Assembly: GCA_009377605.1 (NCBI GenBank)
Contig: WHTT01000002.1
Location: 1-64,000, forward strand
DNA length: 64,000 bases
Direction: 5' to 3'
Origin: Luteitalea sp.
Lineage (GTDB): Bacteria > Acidobacteriota > Vicinamibacteria > Vicinamibacterales > Vicinamibacteraceae
The notes beneath the pieces were generated by a model. The model was not told the origin of the DNA and ran no database searches. It saw only the letters and a list, made by a program, of their open reading frames with translations. Both the position numbers and the translations under genes were made by a program. Below, in pieces: positions 7,285 to 15,054 of this stretch. Position 1 is the first letter of the stretch. Every line of letters starts with the position of its first letter.

Positions 7285-8693
7285 TTCCGCTTCCACTTCG
7301 GCCCGGCTGGCGTGTCCTCGACGACAATGCCGCGGGCGTCGAGCTCGCCGCGGACTCGGTCGGCCGTCGCGAAGTCGCGCCGTCGGCGGGCGCTCTGGCG
7401 CTCGGCCACGAGCCGCTCGATTTCGTCGACGGCCATCGGCAATGCCGCCTCCTCGCGCCGCCGCAGCGCCATCACACCCAGCACGTCGTCGAACTCGTCG
7501 AACGTGCGACGGACGAGATCGGCGTCCGGGCGTCCGAGCTCGCCGGCATCTACGGCGGCATTGACCGCCCGCACCAGGTCGAAGACCGCACCAAGCGCCC
7601 CTGGCACATTGAGGTCGTCGAGCAGCCAGCGGCGGAAGCGGTCTCGCTTCTCTGCCAGCTCTTCTGCGAATCTCGGGCTGGCGGCCTCGCGCGTGACGAG
7701 GTCGAGCCGCGCCAGACAGGCCATCAGCCGCCGCAACGATTCCTCCGCTTGTTGCAGCACCGTCCACGAAAAGCGGAGCTGCTTGCGGTAGTGGACGGCA
7801 AGCAGCGCGTACCGCAGGGCCGACGGGCGGTAGCCTTCCCGGAGCACGTCGGGAATCGTATACACGTTGCCGGCCGACTTCGACATCTTCTCTCGTTCCA
7901 GCAGCAGGTGCTCGACGTGAAACCAGTAGCGCGCAAACGGCTGCCCGGTCGCCGCCTCGGCCTGCGCGATCTCATTCTCGTGATGAGGAAAGATGAGATC
8001 CACACCGCCACAATGAATATCGATGGGCGGCCCGTCGAGCCAGTGCAGGGCCATCGCCGAGCACTCGATGTGCCAACCGGGCCGCCCTGGCCCGAGACCG
8101 GGGTCCCATGTCGGCTCTCCGGGCCGCGCAGCCTTCCACAAGACGAAGTCGCGCGCGTTCTCTTTGTCGTACTTGTCGGCGTCGATGCGGGCGCCAGGCT
8201 TGATGCCGGCATGGTCGAGCTGCGCGAGCTTTCCGTAGTCGGGAAGCGACGCGATCTTGAAGTAGATGGATCCGTCCCCTCGGTACGCGTGACCGCGCTG
8301 CTCGAGCGCCGTGATCATCTCGGCCATCGCCTGGAGATTGGCATCCTCCGTGGCACGCGGCGACTCGTCAGGTGGTGCGATCCCCAGAGTATCGGCATCC
8401 TCGCGGAACGTCGCGATGTACCGGTCGGTATAGTCGTGCAGGGACATGCCGGCATTGCGCGACTCGATAATCGTCCGATCGTCAACGTCTGTGAAGTTGC
8501 TCACATAGCGCACCTGATAGCGGGCGACGTGCCGCAGCATGCGACGCAACAAGTCCACCGCAACGAACGTGCGGAAGTTGCCAATGTGGCCGCGCGCGTA
8601 GACCGTCAAGCCGCAGGCGTACATGCGCACGACATTCCCGCGTGCGGGCGCAAACTCCTCCTCCTGGCGCGTGAGTGTATTGTAGAGACGCAT
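7281..8693 (-). CDS. cysS: Cysteinyl-tRNA synthetase
   Basis: 470 residues, normal for bacterial CysRS, a class I enzyme that charges tRNA-Cys. It has the HIGH-type motif HIGN (36-39) and KMSKS (269-273). The zinc site is present: Cys27 in YACG, Cys211 in WHIECS and the HHEN box at 237-240. The ATG at 8691-8693 starts the conserved MRLYNTLTRQEEEF; the frame stays open 57 codons further upstream, but that stretch is family-unlike. The stop TAG lies in the GTAG head of a REP element. It follows ribF and a small GHKL-like gene on the same strand; the tRNA-Cys gene is 2.3 kb away. Confidence 0.96.
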   Translation of the reverse strand: MRLYNTLTRQEEEFAPARGNVVRMYACGLTVYARGHIGNFRTFVAVDLLRRMLRHVARYQVRYVSNFTDVDDRTIIESRNAGMSLHDYTDRYIATFREDADTLGIAPPDESPRATEDANLQAMAEMITALEQRGHAYRGDGSIYFKIASLPDYGKLAQLDHAGIKPGARIDADKYDKENARDFVLWKAARPGEPTWDPGLGPGRPGWHIECSAMALHWLDGPPIDIHCGGVDLIFPHHENEIAQAEAATGQPFARYWFHVEHLLLEREKMSKSAGNVYTIPDVLREGYRPSALRYALLAVHYRKQLRFSWTVLQQAEESLRRLMACLARLDLVTREAASPRFAEELAEKRDRFRRWLLDDLNVPGALGAVFDLVRAVNAAVDAGELGRPDADLVRRTFDEFDDVLGVMALRRREEAALPMAVDEIERLVAERQSARRRRDFATADRVRGELDARGIVVEDTPAGPKWKRK

Positions 8694-8775
8694 GTCGGAA
8701 TGTTGTCGGCCGGAGATCCCTGCTGCGCTGGCAGCATTGCACGCTGTGCCGCTCAGCGGAACCCAGTACGGGAGC

Positions 8776-9219
8776 TCACCGCTTGTGCGAGGGCAGCTGA
8801 CAGGTGAACCGGCAGAACGCGGTGCGCCCGTCGCGTCCCACGTCGACGCGATCGACGAGGTCACCGAGCATCGCCATGCGGCTCTGGGTGAGAGCCGACT
8901 CGATGGGATCCTGCACCACGGATGTCTGGCGGCAATTGACGCGCGCCGTCATCGCCTCACGCGTGCTGGCATACTGAACCTCGATGGCCGTGCCCGCCGG
9001 CTCTTCCTCGAGATACGGCAACAGCCAGCCGACGGCGTGATCCAGGGCATCACCCAGCCGTGCGGCGTCCGGCTCCTCCGCACCAGCGTAGGCGGCCAGC
9101 CGTTTCGTCATGTCACGCAGGAGCCCGAGGTGCCGCTGGTCCGCGGAAACGCTCAACGTAACTGACACGCCACGCCTGGACAGCGCAGCTGTCGTGGGCT
9201 CCGCCATGACTGGAAGCAT
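8776..9219 (-). CDS. Degenerate GHKL/anti-sigma-factor-like protein
   Basis: 147 residues, or 143 if the ATG at 9207 is used. The layout resembles RsbW/SpoIIAB-type anti-sigma kinases: a beta strand GVSVTLSVSADQRHLGLLRD, a long helix region about 45-62, a strand around GTAIEVQYAST, and a C-terminal strand pair ending GRTAFCRFTCQLP. The ATP-binding residues are missing: the N-box position reads DALDHAVGWLL without the Asn, and no D-x-G-x-G box follows. It would therefore not bind ATP in the normal way. It starts one base after the ribF stop, so it is translationally coupled to ribF. The assignment is from pattern only. Confidence 0.45.
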   Translation of the reverse strand: MLPVMAEPTTAALSRRGVSVTLSVSADQRHLGLLRDMTKRLAAYAGAEEPDAARLGDALDHAVGWLLPYLEEEPAGTAIEVQYASTREAMTARVNCRQTSVVQDPIESALTQSRMAMLGDLVDRVDVGRDGRTAFCRFTCQLPSHKR

Positions 9220-9220
9220 T

Positions 9221-10192
9221 CTATAGCGAAATCCGGCCGAAGAGGGCGCGCGCCTCTGCGCAGTCCGCCGTCACCTGCGCTCGCAGCGCCTCCACGTTCG
9301 CGAACGCCTTCTCTGGCCGCATCCGCTGCACGAACGCGAGGCGAACACGCGCGCCGGCGAGATCTCGATCGAAGTCGAGGAGATGCGTCTCCACAATGGG
9401 CGTCGTGAGATCGCCGAACGTGGGGCGCAGGCCCACATTGGTCACGGCCGCGTGAATCGCCGAGTCGATGGTGACTGTCGTCGCATACACGCCGTGTGGA
9501 GGCAATAGCTCATTCTCCGTCTGCAGGTTCGCCGTCGGGAACCCGAGTCCTCGGCCGCGGCCCGCGCCAGGCACCACGAGGCCGTCGACGTAGTAATGAT
9601 GGCCCAACAGCGCGCCCGCTTCGTCTACCCGCCCCTCCGCAACGAGACGCCGGATGCGCGTGCTGCTGACGATGAAGTCCTTGTAGCGGACCGGATCGAT
9701 CTTCTCGACCTTGAAGCCATGGTCTTGACCGAGCGCACGCAGCAGCGAGAAGTTGCCGGATCGGTCGCGTCCAAAGAGAAAGTTCCCACCCACCCACACT
9801 TCCGCCACGCGCAGCCAGTCGATCAACACCTCGCGCACGAAGTGCTCCGGCTCCCAACGCGAGAGCTCGGGTGTGAACCGCACGATGACCACGCCCTCGA
9901 TGCCGGCGCGGGCAATCGCCTCCAGCCGCTGCGCACGCGTCATCAGCAATGGCGGTGCCTTGTCCGGCCGAACGACCCGCGGCGGGTGCGGCTCGAACGC
10001 CATGACCAGCGCCGTGCCGCCGTGCTCGCGCGCCTGCCGACCGACGCGATCGATGATCTTCTGGTGCCCGCGATGGAGGCCGTCGAAGTTGCCCAACGCG
10101 ACCACGGGGTACGGCCAATTGGCGGGCGAGGGATCATCCGGAAAGTAACGGATGTCCAAGCTGACCCGACCCGTTGTCGGTTGCGTCGTCAT
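9221..10192 (-). CDS. ribF: Bifunctional riboflavin kinase/FAD synthetase
   Basis: 323 residues, typical RibF. The N-terminal FMN adenylyltransferase domain has GNFDGLHRGH (34-43) and SSTRIRRLV (176-184). The C-terminal riboflavin kinase domain begins near residue 195 and has GRGRGLGFPTAN (211-222). The enzyme converts riboflavin to FMN and then FAD, which would supply the EtfAB flavoproteins encoded at 51-53 kb. Its ATG overlaps the stop of the preceding MBL gene (ATGA, 4 bp), and the GHKL-like gene follows one base after its own stop, so these genes are probably one operon. Confidence 0.96.
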   Translation of the reverse strand: MTTQPTTGRVSLDIRYFPDDPSPANWPYPVVALGNFDGLHRGHQKIIDRVGRQAREHGGTALVMAFEPHPPRVVRPDKAPPLLMTRAQRLEAIARAGIEGVVIVRFTPELSRWEPEHFVREVLIDWLRVAEVWVGGNFLFGRDRSGNFSLLRALGQDHGFKVEKIDPVRYKDFIVSSTRIRRLVAEGRVDEAGALLGHHYYVDGLVVPGAGRGRGLGFPTANLQTENELLPPHGVYATTVTIDSAIHAAVTNVGLRPTFGDLTTPIVETHLLDFDRDLAGARVRLAFVQRMRPEKAFANVEALRAQVTADCAEARALFGRISL

Positions 10193-10977
10193 GCCGATTG
10201 TTGGGTGGCTGGCGGCACGTCAATGACCAGTCCATCATATGCTAGCTCGATCCCGGCCGGCAGACGCGCGCAGGTCGCCGCATGGCCGATCTCGTGCGCC
10301 ATGTGGACTAGAAGTGTGCTGGAGGCGCCGACACGCTGCGCCGCCTCGATGGCCTCACCAAGCGAGAAGTGCGTGGGGTGCGGGCGATCGCGAAGTGCAT
10401 CGAGCACGAGCATGTCGACACCCTCGAGCAGCGGCCAGGACTGGTCGGGGATGGCGCTGCAATCCGTGAGGTACGCAAACGGTCCGACCCGAAATCCAAG
10501 AATGAGGCGCCGGCCGTGGAAAATGGGAATCGGTGTCCAGCGAGTCGACCCAACCATGAATGGCCCGTCAATCGTCTGCGGCGCAAGCGATGGGACGCCT
10601 CCCGCCAACTCTGGCGGCGCCTCGAACGCGTAGTCGAAGATCCGCCGCAGGTCCCGCATCGTCAATTCATCCGCGTACAGGGGAAGCGCTTCGCCGCTGA
10701 GGACGTTGAATCGCCGGCACTCGTCCAAGCCGAACACATGATCGGCATGGCTGTGCGTGTAGACGATGGTGTCGACCCGCGTGATACCAAAGTGCAGCGC
10801 TTGGGCACGCAGGTCGATCGAGGTGTCCACCAACACCTGTAGACCATCGTCCTGGGTCACGAGAATGGACGTCCGCCAGCGCTTGTCGCGCGGGTCGTCG
10901 GATCGACAGACGTCGCAGCGACAACCAATCACCGGGACCCCATGTGAGGTGCCCGTGCCGAGGAAGAGAACACGCAT
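10189..10977 (-). CDS. MBL-fold metallohydrolase, PhnP-like
   Basis: 262 residues starting MRVLFLGTGTSHGVP. The metal-binding motif is HSHADH (75-80), with a later Asp in YLTDCS and a C-terminal His in LLVHMAHEIGH. Three cysteines at 19-24 (CRCDVC) are typical of the PhnP/RNase-Z-like subgroup, which often hydrolyses phosphodiesters such as cyclic phosphates; the substrate here is unknown. The open frame extends far upstream, but the family start is the ATG at 10977. Bases just before it are the C-rich repeat array and contain no ribosome binding site, so translation may depend on coupling. Confidence 0.85.
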   Translation of the reverse strand: MRVLFLGTGTSHGVPVIGCRCDVCRSDDPRDKRWRTSILVTQDDGLQVLVDTSIDLRAQALHFGITRVDTIVYTHSHADHVFGLDECRRFNVLSGEALPLYADELTMRDLRRIFDYAFEAPPELAGGVPSLAPQTIDGPFMVGSTRWTPIPIFHGRRLILGFRVGPFAYLTDCSAIPDQSWPLLEGVDMLVLDALRDRPHPTHFSLGEAIEAAQRVGASSTLLVHMAHEIGHAATCARLPAGIELAYDGLVIDVPPATQQSA

Positions 10978-10978
10978 A

Positions 10979-11192
10979 GGAGGTTCGAGGTCAGAGGTTC
11001 GAGGTTCAAGGTTCAAGGTTCGAGGTTCGAGGTTCAAGGTCGGGGATGGAAGGTCGGAGGTCAGCACTGCCTGCTCACGAAGGTGATGGCGGACGAGGTG
11101 GAAGGATCCACGTTCAACGGCGCGTGGGCTTTCACCAACCAACGTCGATACGCCCCCACCTTGAACCTCGAACCTTGAACCTCGAACCTCTA
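10979..11192. repeat. Inverted array of 7-nt repeats (GGTTCRA)
   Basis: 10979-11042 carries about eight units of GGTTCGA or GGTTCAA. After a spacer of about 115 bases, 11158-11189 carries the reverse complement (AACCTCG, AACCTTG units). On the minus strand the right arm starts at the TAG stop of the DUF1844 gene (11190-11192), and the left arm ends right before the ATG of the MBL gene. The spacer could therefore fold into a long hairpin between two cistrons. The spacer itself holds no gene. Confidence 0.8.
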
Positions 11193-11453
11193 ACGCTGCG
11201 TCATCTCGACGTACTTCATCCGCAGCTCGTATAGCAGCTGTTCGATGAGCTGGCGCTCCTGGATAATCAAGTTCCCACGAATCTTCTCGTCGATCATGGC
11301 TAGTGTGTCGATCATCTGACGTGCCGCATCGAGATCGGTGGTCTTTTGACCGGTGGAGGAATCCGGCCGGTCCCCAAAATGCACGGCGGCCGCCTGCGCC
11401 AGCGACAGCACGAACGCCGTGAAAGAGACGGTCGAGGGCGGCGCTTCCGCCAT
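11190..11453 (-). CDS. DUF1844 domain protein
   Basis: 87 residues with the DUF1844 pattern: FTAFVLSLAQAAAVHFGD near the N-terminus, AARQMIDTLAMIDEKIRGN in the middle and QLLYELRMKYVEMT at the end. The family is small, cytosolic, of unknown function and frequent in Acidobacteriota and Deltaproteobacteria. The gene is divergent from mazG (35 bp apart) and followed by the repeat array 10979-11192, which starts at its stop codon. Confidence 0.85.
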   Translation of the reverse strand: MAEAPPSTVSFTAFVLSLAQAAAVHFGDRPDSSTGQKTTDLDAARQMIDTLAMIDEKIRGNLIIQERQLIEQLLYELRMKYVEMTQR

Positions 11454-11487
11454 TCGAGAATGCTAGCATAGGGCCGAGCGCCCGTTC

Positions 11488-12345
11488 ATGCCCATGTCCG
11501 AGCCCACGCGCGAGACTCGTCCTGCCGATCACCAGCGCGCCGGTGCTGCGCTTCAGCGGTTGGCGGGCATCATGGCCCGCTTGCGGTCGCCCACCGGCTG
11601 CCCGTGGGATCGCGAACAGACCCTCAAGACCCTCGCGCCATATGTCATCGAGGAGGCGTACGAGGTCGTCGAGGCGATCGAGCGCAACGATATGGGTGAG
11701 CTGCGCGGCGAGATCGGCGACCTCGTCTTCGAAGGCGTCTTTCTCGCCCAGCTCTGCGCCGAAAGCCGCTTCTTCACGTTGGCTGATGCGCTCGAGGATG
11801 TTGGCGACAAGCTGATACGCCGGCATCCGCATGTCTTCGCACGGGAGACGGACGACACGGCGGTGCGCATCACCACGCCAGATGACGTCAAGGTGCGCTG
11901 GGAGGAGATCAAGGCCCGCGAGCGCGACCGAAAGGGACAAACGCGACGCAGCGTGATAGACGGTGTCCCTCGCGCGCTGCCCGCCCTGCTTCGCGCGTAT
12001 CGCTTGAGCGCCCGGGCGGCGACGGTGGGCTTCGACTGGCCGGATCCGGCGGCGGTCGTTGCGAAGGTGCGTGAAGAGATGTCGGAGGTCGAGGAAGCCG
12101 CCGCGCGCGGCGACGAGCCGCAGACCACCGAAGAGCTCGGCGACCTGCTGTTCGCCGTGGTGAACCTCGCGCGCAAGCTCGGCGTCGAGCCGGAAGCGGC
12201 GCTGCGCGCCGCCAATGACAAATTCACGCAACGCTTCGAGGCAATGCAGCAGGCGTTGGCCGAGGGCGGCAAGGCGATGGATGAGGTCACGCTCGACGAG
12301 ATGGACGCCGCCTGGAACGCTGCCAAGCGCCTTACCGCACCATAA
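11488..12345 (+). CDS. mazG: Nucleoside triphosphate pyrophosphohydrolase MazG
   Basis: 285 residues with two MazG domains in tandem, as in the E. coli-type enzyme that hydrolyses NTPs to NMP and pyrophosphate and removes non-canonical nucleotides. Domain 1 has GCPWDREQT (37-45), the helical metal site EEAYEVVEAI (55-64) and GEIGDLVFE (74-82). Domain 2 has EEMSEVEEA near 192-200 and EELGDLLFAVVNLAR near 210-225. The ATG at 11488 is used; a second ATG two codons on is equally possible. The 3' end overlaps the comEC end by 14 bp (convergent). Confidence 0.93.
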   Translation: MPMSEPTRETRPADHQRAGAALQRLAGIMARLRSPTGCPWDREQTLKTLAPYVIEEAYEVVEAIERNDMGELRGEIGDLVFEGVFLAQLCAESRFFTLADALEDVGDKLIRRHPHVFARETDDTAVRITTPDDVKVRWEEIKARERDRKGQTRRSVIDGVPRALPALLRAYRLSARAATVGFDWPDPAAVVAKVREEMSEVEEAAARGDEPQTTEELGDLLFAVVNLARKLGVEPEAALRAANDKFTQRFEAMQQALAEGGKAMDEVTLDEMDAAWNAAKRLTAP

Positions 12346-14866
12346 ACGTCTTACCAGACATCGTTCGGCCGACGATCACGCGGCCGTTGGTCGCAAGCTG
12401 AATAGCGCCCTCCCGATCCGTTCGCAAAATGGAGGCGCCGGTGCGCTGGACACGCGTGACTACATCCGCTGCTGGGTGACCGTACCGATTCTCTCGCCCG
12501 CAACTGAACACGACGACCCGCGGGGCTACGGCGTGGAGAAAGCGCGTGGTGGTCGACGTACGGCTACCGTGGTGCGCCGCCTTGAGCACACGCAGCCGTG
12601 AGGGTGCGACATGCGCGGAGACCTCCTCTTCTGCCGCGCGCTCGATATCGCCCGGCAAGAGGAACGACACATCGCCATAGCGCACATCGAGCACGAGCGA
12701 ATCGTTGTTTCGTGCGCGCCGTCGCTCCCACTCCGGCTCTCCCGGATGCAGGACGGTGAAAGAGACCATGCCGCGCGTGATGACCTCGCCGCGTCGGAGC
12801 TGCCGCCAGACCGCGCCGCGGTCGCGCGCCAGGCGCTTCAACATCTCCAGCGTTCGATGTCCGACGACGGGTACGCCTTCCCAGAACAGACGTGGATTGA
12901 ATCGCCGCGCCACGATCGGCGCGCCTGCTACGTGATCGGCATCGCCATGCGTAATGCCCATCCGATCGAGCCGTCGCAGGCCCAGGGCCCACAGGGCGCG
13001 TGAGACCACACGGTCTCCCACATCGAACGCCGCGTCGAACTGCGTGCCGCCTGCGTCTGCGAGTAGCGTTGTGCCGTCGGGCAGCTGGAGGAGCGTTGCG
13101 TCCCCCTGTCCGACATCGAGAAACGTCGCCGTGAGCCAGGAGTGCGCCTCACCGGCGAGGTGCGATCCCGCACCAGCGTGCCATGTCCAGGGCTTGGGCC
13201 GTGGCGCATGGACGCCCCCCGTCACGATCCAGACCGCGGACGCCGCCCACAACGCGAGCGCTGGTCGACGCCAACGGTGCCTCGGTGGCTGAACGGCACC
13301 CAGCAGACCGCCGTAGTAGACCGCCAGCGCGCCCCACGAAGGAGGCGGGACATCCCGCACGAGCCAGGGCACCACGTCGACGAGCCGGCTGCTCTCGACA
13401 ATCGCCAGCGCCGCGATGTGGGCAACAAGGCCGGTGAGGGTTCCGAGCCCGACGCTCAAGGTGCCGAGCACGACGGTCACGAGCCCCACGATCTGTACGA
13501 CCCCCATGAGCGGGATCGCAACGAAGTTGAGCAGCAGTCCGGCGAGGGTTGCCCGCGCGAACACGAGCGCGCTGACGGGCATGAGCACGATCTCCGCGGC
13601 AATGGTCGACGCGAGCAACCAGAACGCTGCGCGCCAGAGCCACCCCGCCCGCGTGGAGCGCTCCCTCATCCGCGGCCATCCCGCCCGCACCAGCGACGCC
13701 ATGTGCAGAATCCCGACCGTGGCGCCAAACGACAGCGCGAAGCCGGCGTCGAACAGCGCCAGCGGCGTCAACGCGGCCTGCAGCGCGGCCGCGACCGCCA
13801 GCGCGTTCATCGGACTGGTGCGATGGTCCCACAAGCGTGCGCTCAAGTACACAATGGCGACGATCGTAGCGCGCGGCACCGAAGCCCCGCCCTCGACCGT
13901 CTCGGCATATCCAGCGAGCAGGACGATGACGGCCAGGGCCGTGGCACGCTCGGGCACACCGAGTCGCCTTGGCAGCCAGAAGAGCAGCGCGGCCAGTAGC
14001 GCGATGTTCCCGCCGGAAATAGCGAGCACGTGATACGTGCCAGCGCGCTGTAAGCGATCCTCGATCTCCTGGCCGAGACCGGCTCGGTCTCCCATCAGCA
14101 CCGCCACGACAATGGCGCCGCTCGTCGGGTCGTGACGACCTACCGTCGCTGCGACGACGCGGCGAACGTGCGCACGGAGGCTGGCCGCGATCTCGGCCGC
14201 CAGATGTCCACGCCGAACGATCTCCACTCGCAGCGCGCTCTTGACCGACGCCAGAAGCCTCACCTGGCGCCGCGCCAGTGCCAGCTCTTGATCAGTGGTG
14301 CCGAAGTTGCGATACGGCAGCGGGCGACGGAGCGTCGCCGGTAGCCGAACGAGCCGCCCGGCCCGCCAGTCGCGGTAGCGTGTCTCGACGAATCGGCCCC
14401 CCACGTGCACGCGAACGCCACCCTGGGCTGCGGCCCGCCGACGGCCAACGTCGACGGCACGCAAATCCAGCACGAACGACGCCCCATACGGCGTCTGTTC
14501 CGCATCGGCACGTATCCAGCCTTCGAGAACAATCGGCGGTGGAACCGAGCTCTCGGCGCCCTCGGCCGAAGCGGCCTCCGCATCCGCGTGCCATGGCTCA
14601 AGTCCCGGCGGTGCCCAGGCCCGACGCGCCGCTCCCCCGCCAAGCGAGAGACCGGCCACTGCGAAGCCAGCCGCAAGGAGCACACCGCACCCGGTCACGC
14701 CACCGCGTACAAAGCGCCACGCGGCCACGAGCCAGGCCACCAACCCGCCGACCAGACCGATCGGCGCCAGCTGTGGCACGGCCCACGTCGCTCCGACAGC
14801 AGCACCGGCCAGCAGCGCCAGTGCGGGTAGCACGGCCACGGCTCCCATGTGAAAGAAGCCGTGCAA
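12332..14866 (-). CDS. comEC: DNA internalization competence protein ComEC/Rec2
   Basis: 844 residues with the three parts of ComEC: an N-terminal DUF4131 region with membrane helices (about 10-75), the multi-helix Competence domain (about 245-520) containing GDRAGLGQEIEDRLQRAG and HVLAISGGNIAL, and a C-terminal metallo-beta-lactamase domain (about 580-840) with FLDVGQGDATLLQ and THGDADHVAGA. The protein forms the inner-membrane channel for single-stranded DNA during natural transformation; the MBL domain probably degrades the non-transported strand. It is downstream of carB on the same strand after a 188-base gap. No other com genes are present in the window. Confidence 0.93.
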   Translation of the reverse strand: MHGFFHMGAVAVLPALALLAGAAVGATWAVPQLAPIGLVGGLVAWLVAAWRFVRGGVTGCGVLLAAGFAVAGLSLGGGAARRAWAPPGLEPWHADAEAASAEGAESSVPPPIVLEGWIRADAEQTPYGASFVLDLRAVDVGRRRAAAQGGVRVHVGGRFVETRYRDWRAGRLVRLPATLRRPLPYRNFGTTDQELALARRQVRLLASVKSALRVEIVRRGHLAAEIAASLRAHVRRVVAATVGRHDPTSGAIVVAVLMGDRAGLGQEIEDRLQRAGTYHVLAISGGNIALLAALLFWLPRRLGVPERATALAVIVLLAGYAETVEGGASVPRATIVAIVYLSARLWDHRTSPMNALAVAAALQAALTPLALFDAGFALSFGATVGILHMASLVRAGWPRMRERSTRAGWLWRAAFWLLASTIAAEIVLMPVSALVFARATLAGLLLNFVAIPLMGVVQIVGLVTVVLGTLSVGLGTLTGLVAHIAALAIVESSRLVDVVPWLVRDVPPPSWGALAVYYGGLLGAVQPPRHRWRRPALALWAASAVWIVTGGVHAPRPKPWTWHAGAGSHLAGEAHSWLTATFLDVGQGDATLLQLPDGTTLLADAGGTQFDAAFDVGDRVVSRALWALGLRRLDRMGITHGDADHVAGAPIVARRFNPRLFWEGVPVVGHRTLEMLKRLARDRGAVWRQLRRGEVITRGMVSFTVLHPGEPEWERRRARNNDSLVLDVRYGDVSFLLPGDIERAAEEEVSAHVAPSRLRVLKAAHHGSRTSTTTRFLHAVAPRVVVFSCGRENRYGHPAADVVTRVQRTGASILRTDREGAIQLATNGRVIVGRTMSGKTFMVR

Positions 14867-15054
14867 GATCAGTTACAGGTCGGCGTGAACGAAAGGGGAG
14901 CGGAAATCGCTGCAATTTCGCGGGTTGCGAAGCGAGCCGGATGAGCGCCTGCGGGCGCTGTTGCAGTTCCGGCGATCAGCATCGCCGTACAGAGTGGATT
15001 TTCTGCGATCCCGAGCCGTGTCTGCACGGCTTCATATGTCTTCTGGCCCGGCTC

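Noticed and set aside
8694-8864. N-terminal extension of cysS
   Set aside because: Family-unlike, overlaps the GHKL-like gene in another frame, and the conserved CysRS start is at 8693.
10189-12231. A 680-codon open frame ending in the MBL hydrolase
   Set aside because: Only the last 262 codons are family-like; the upstream part is antisense to mazG and runs through the repeat array and the DUF1844 gene.
15013-15040. Intrinsic terminator after carB
   Set aside because: There is a 7-base stem AGCCGTG/CACGGCT, but it is not followed by a T-run on the minus strand; a structured spacer is all that can be said.
14867-15054. Small ORF or ncRNA in the carB-comEC gap
   Set aside because: A 37-codon minus frame exists but has no ribosome binding site or hydrophobic/charged pattern; nothing supports it.
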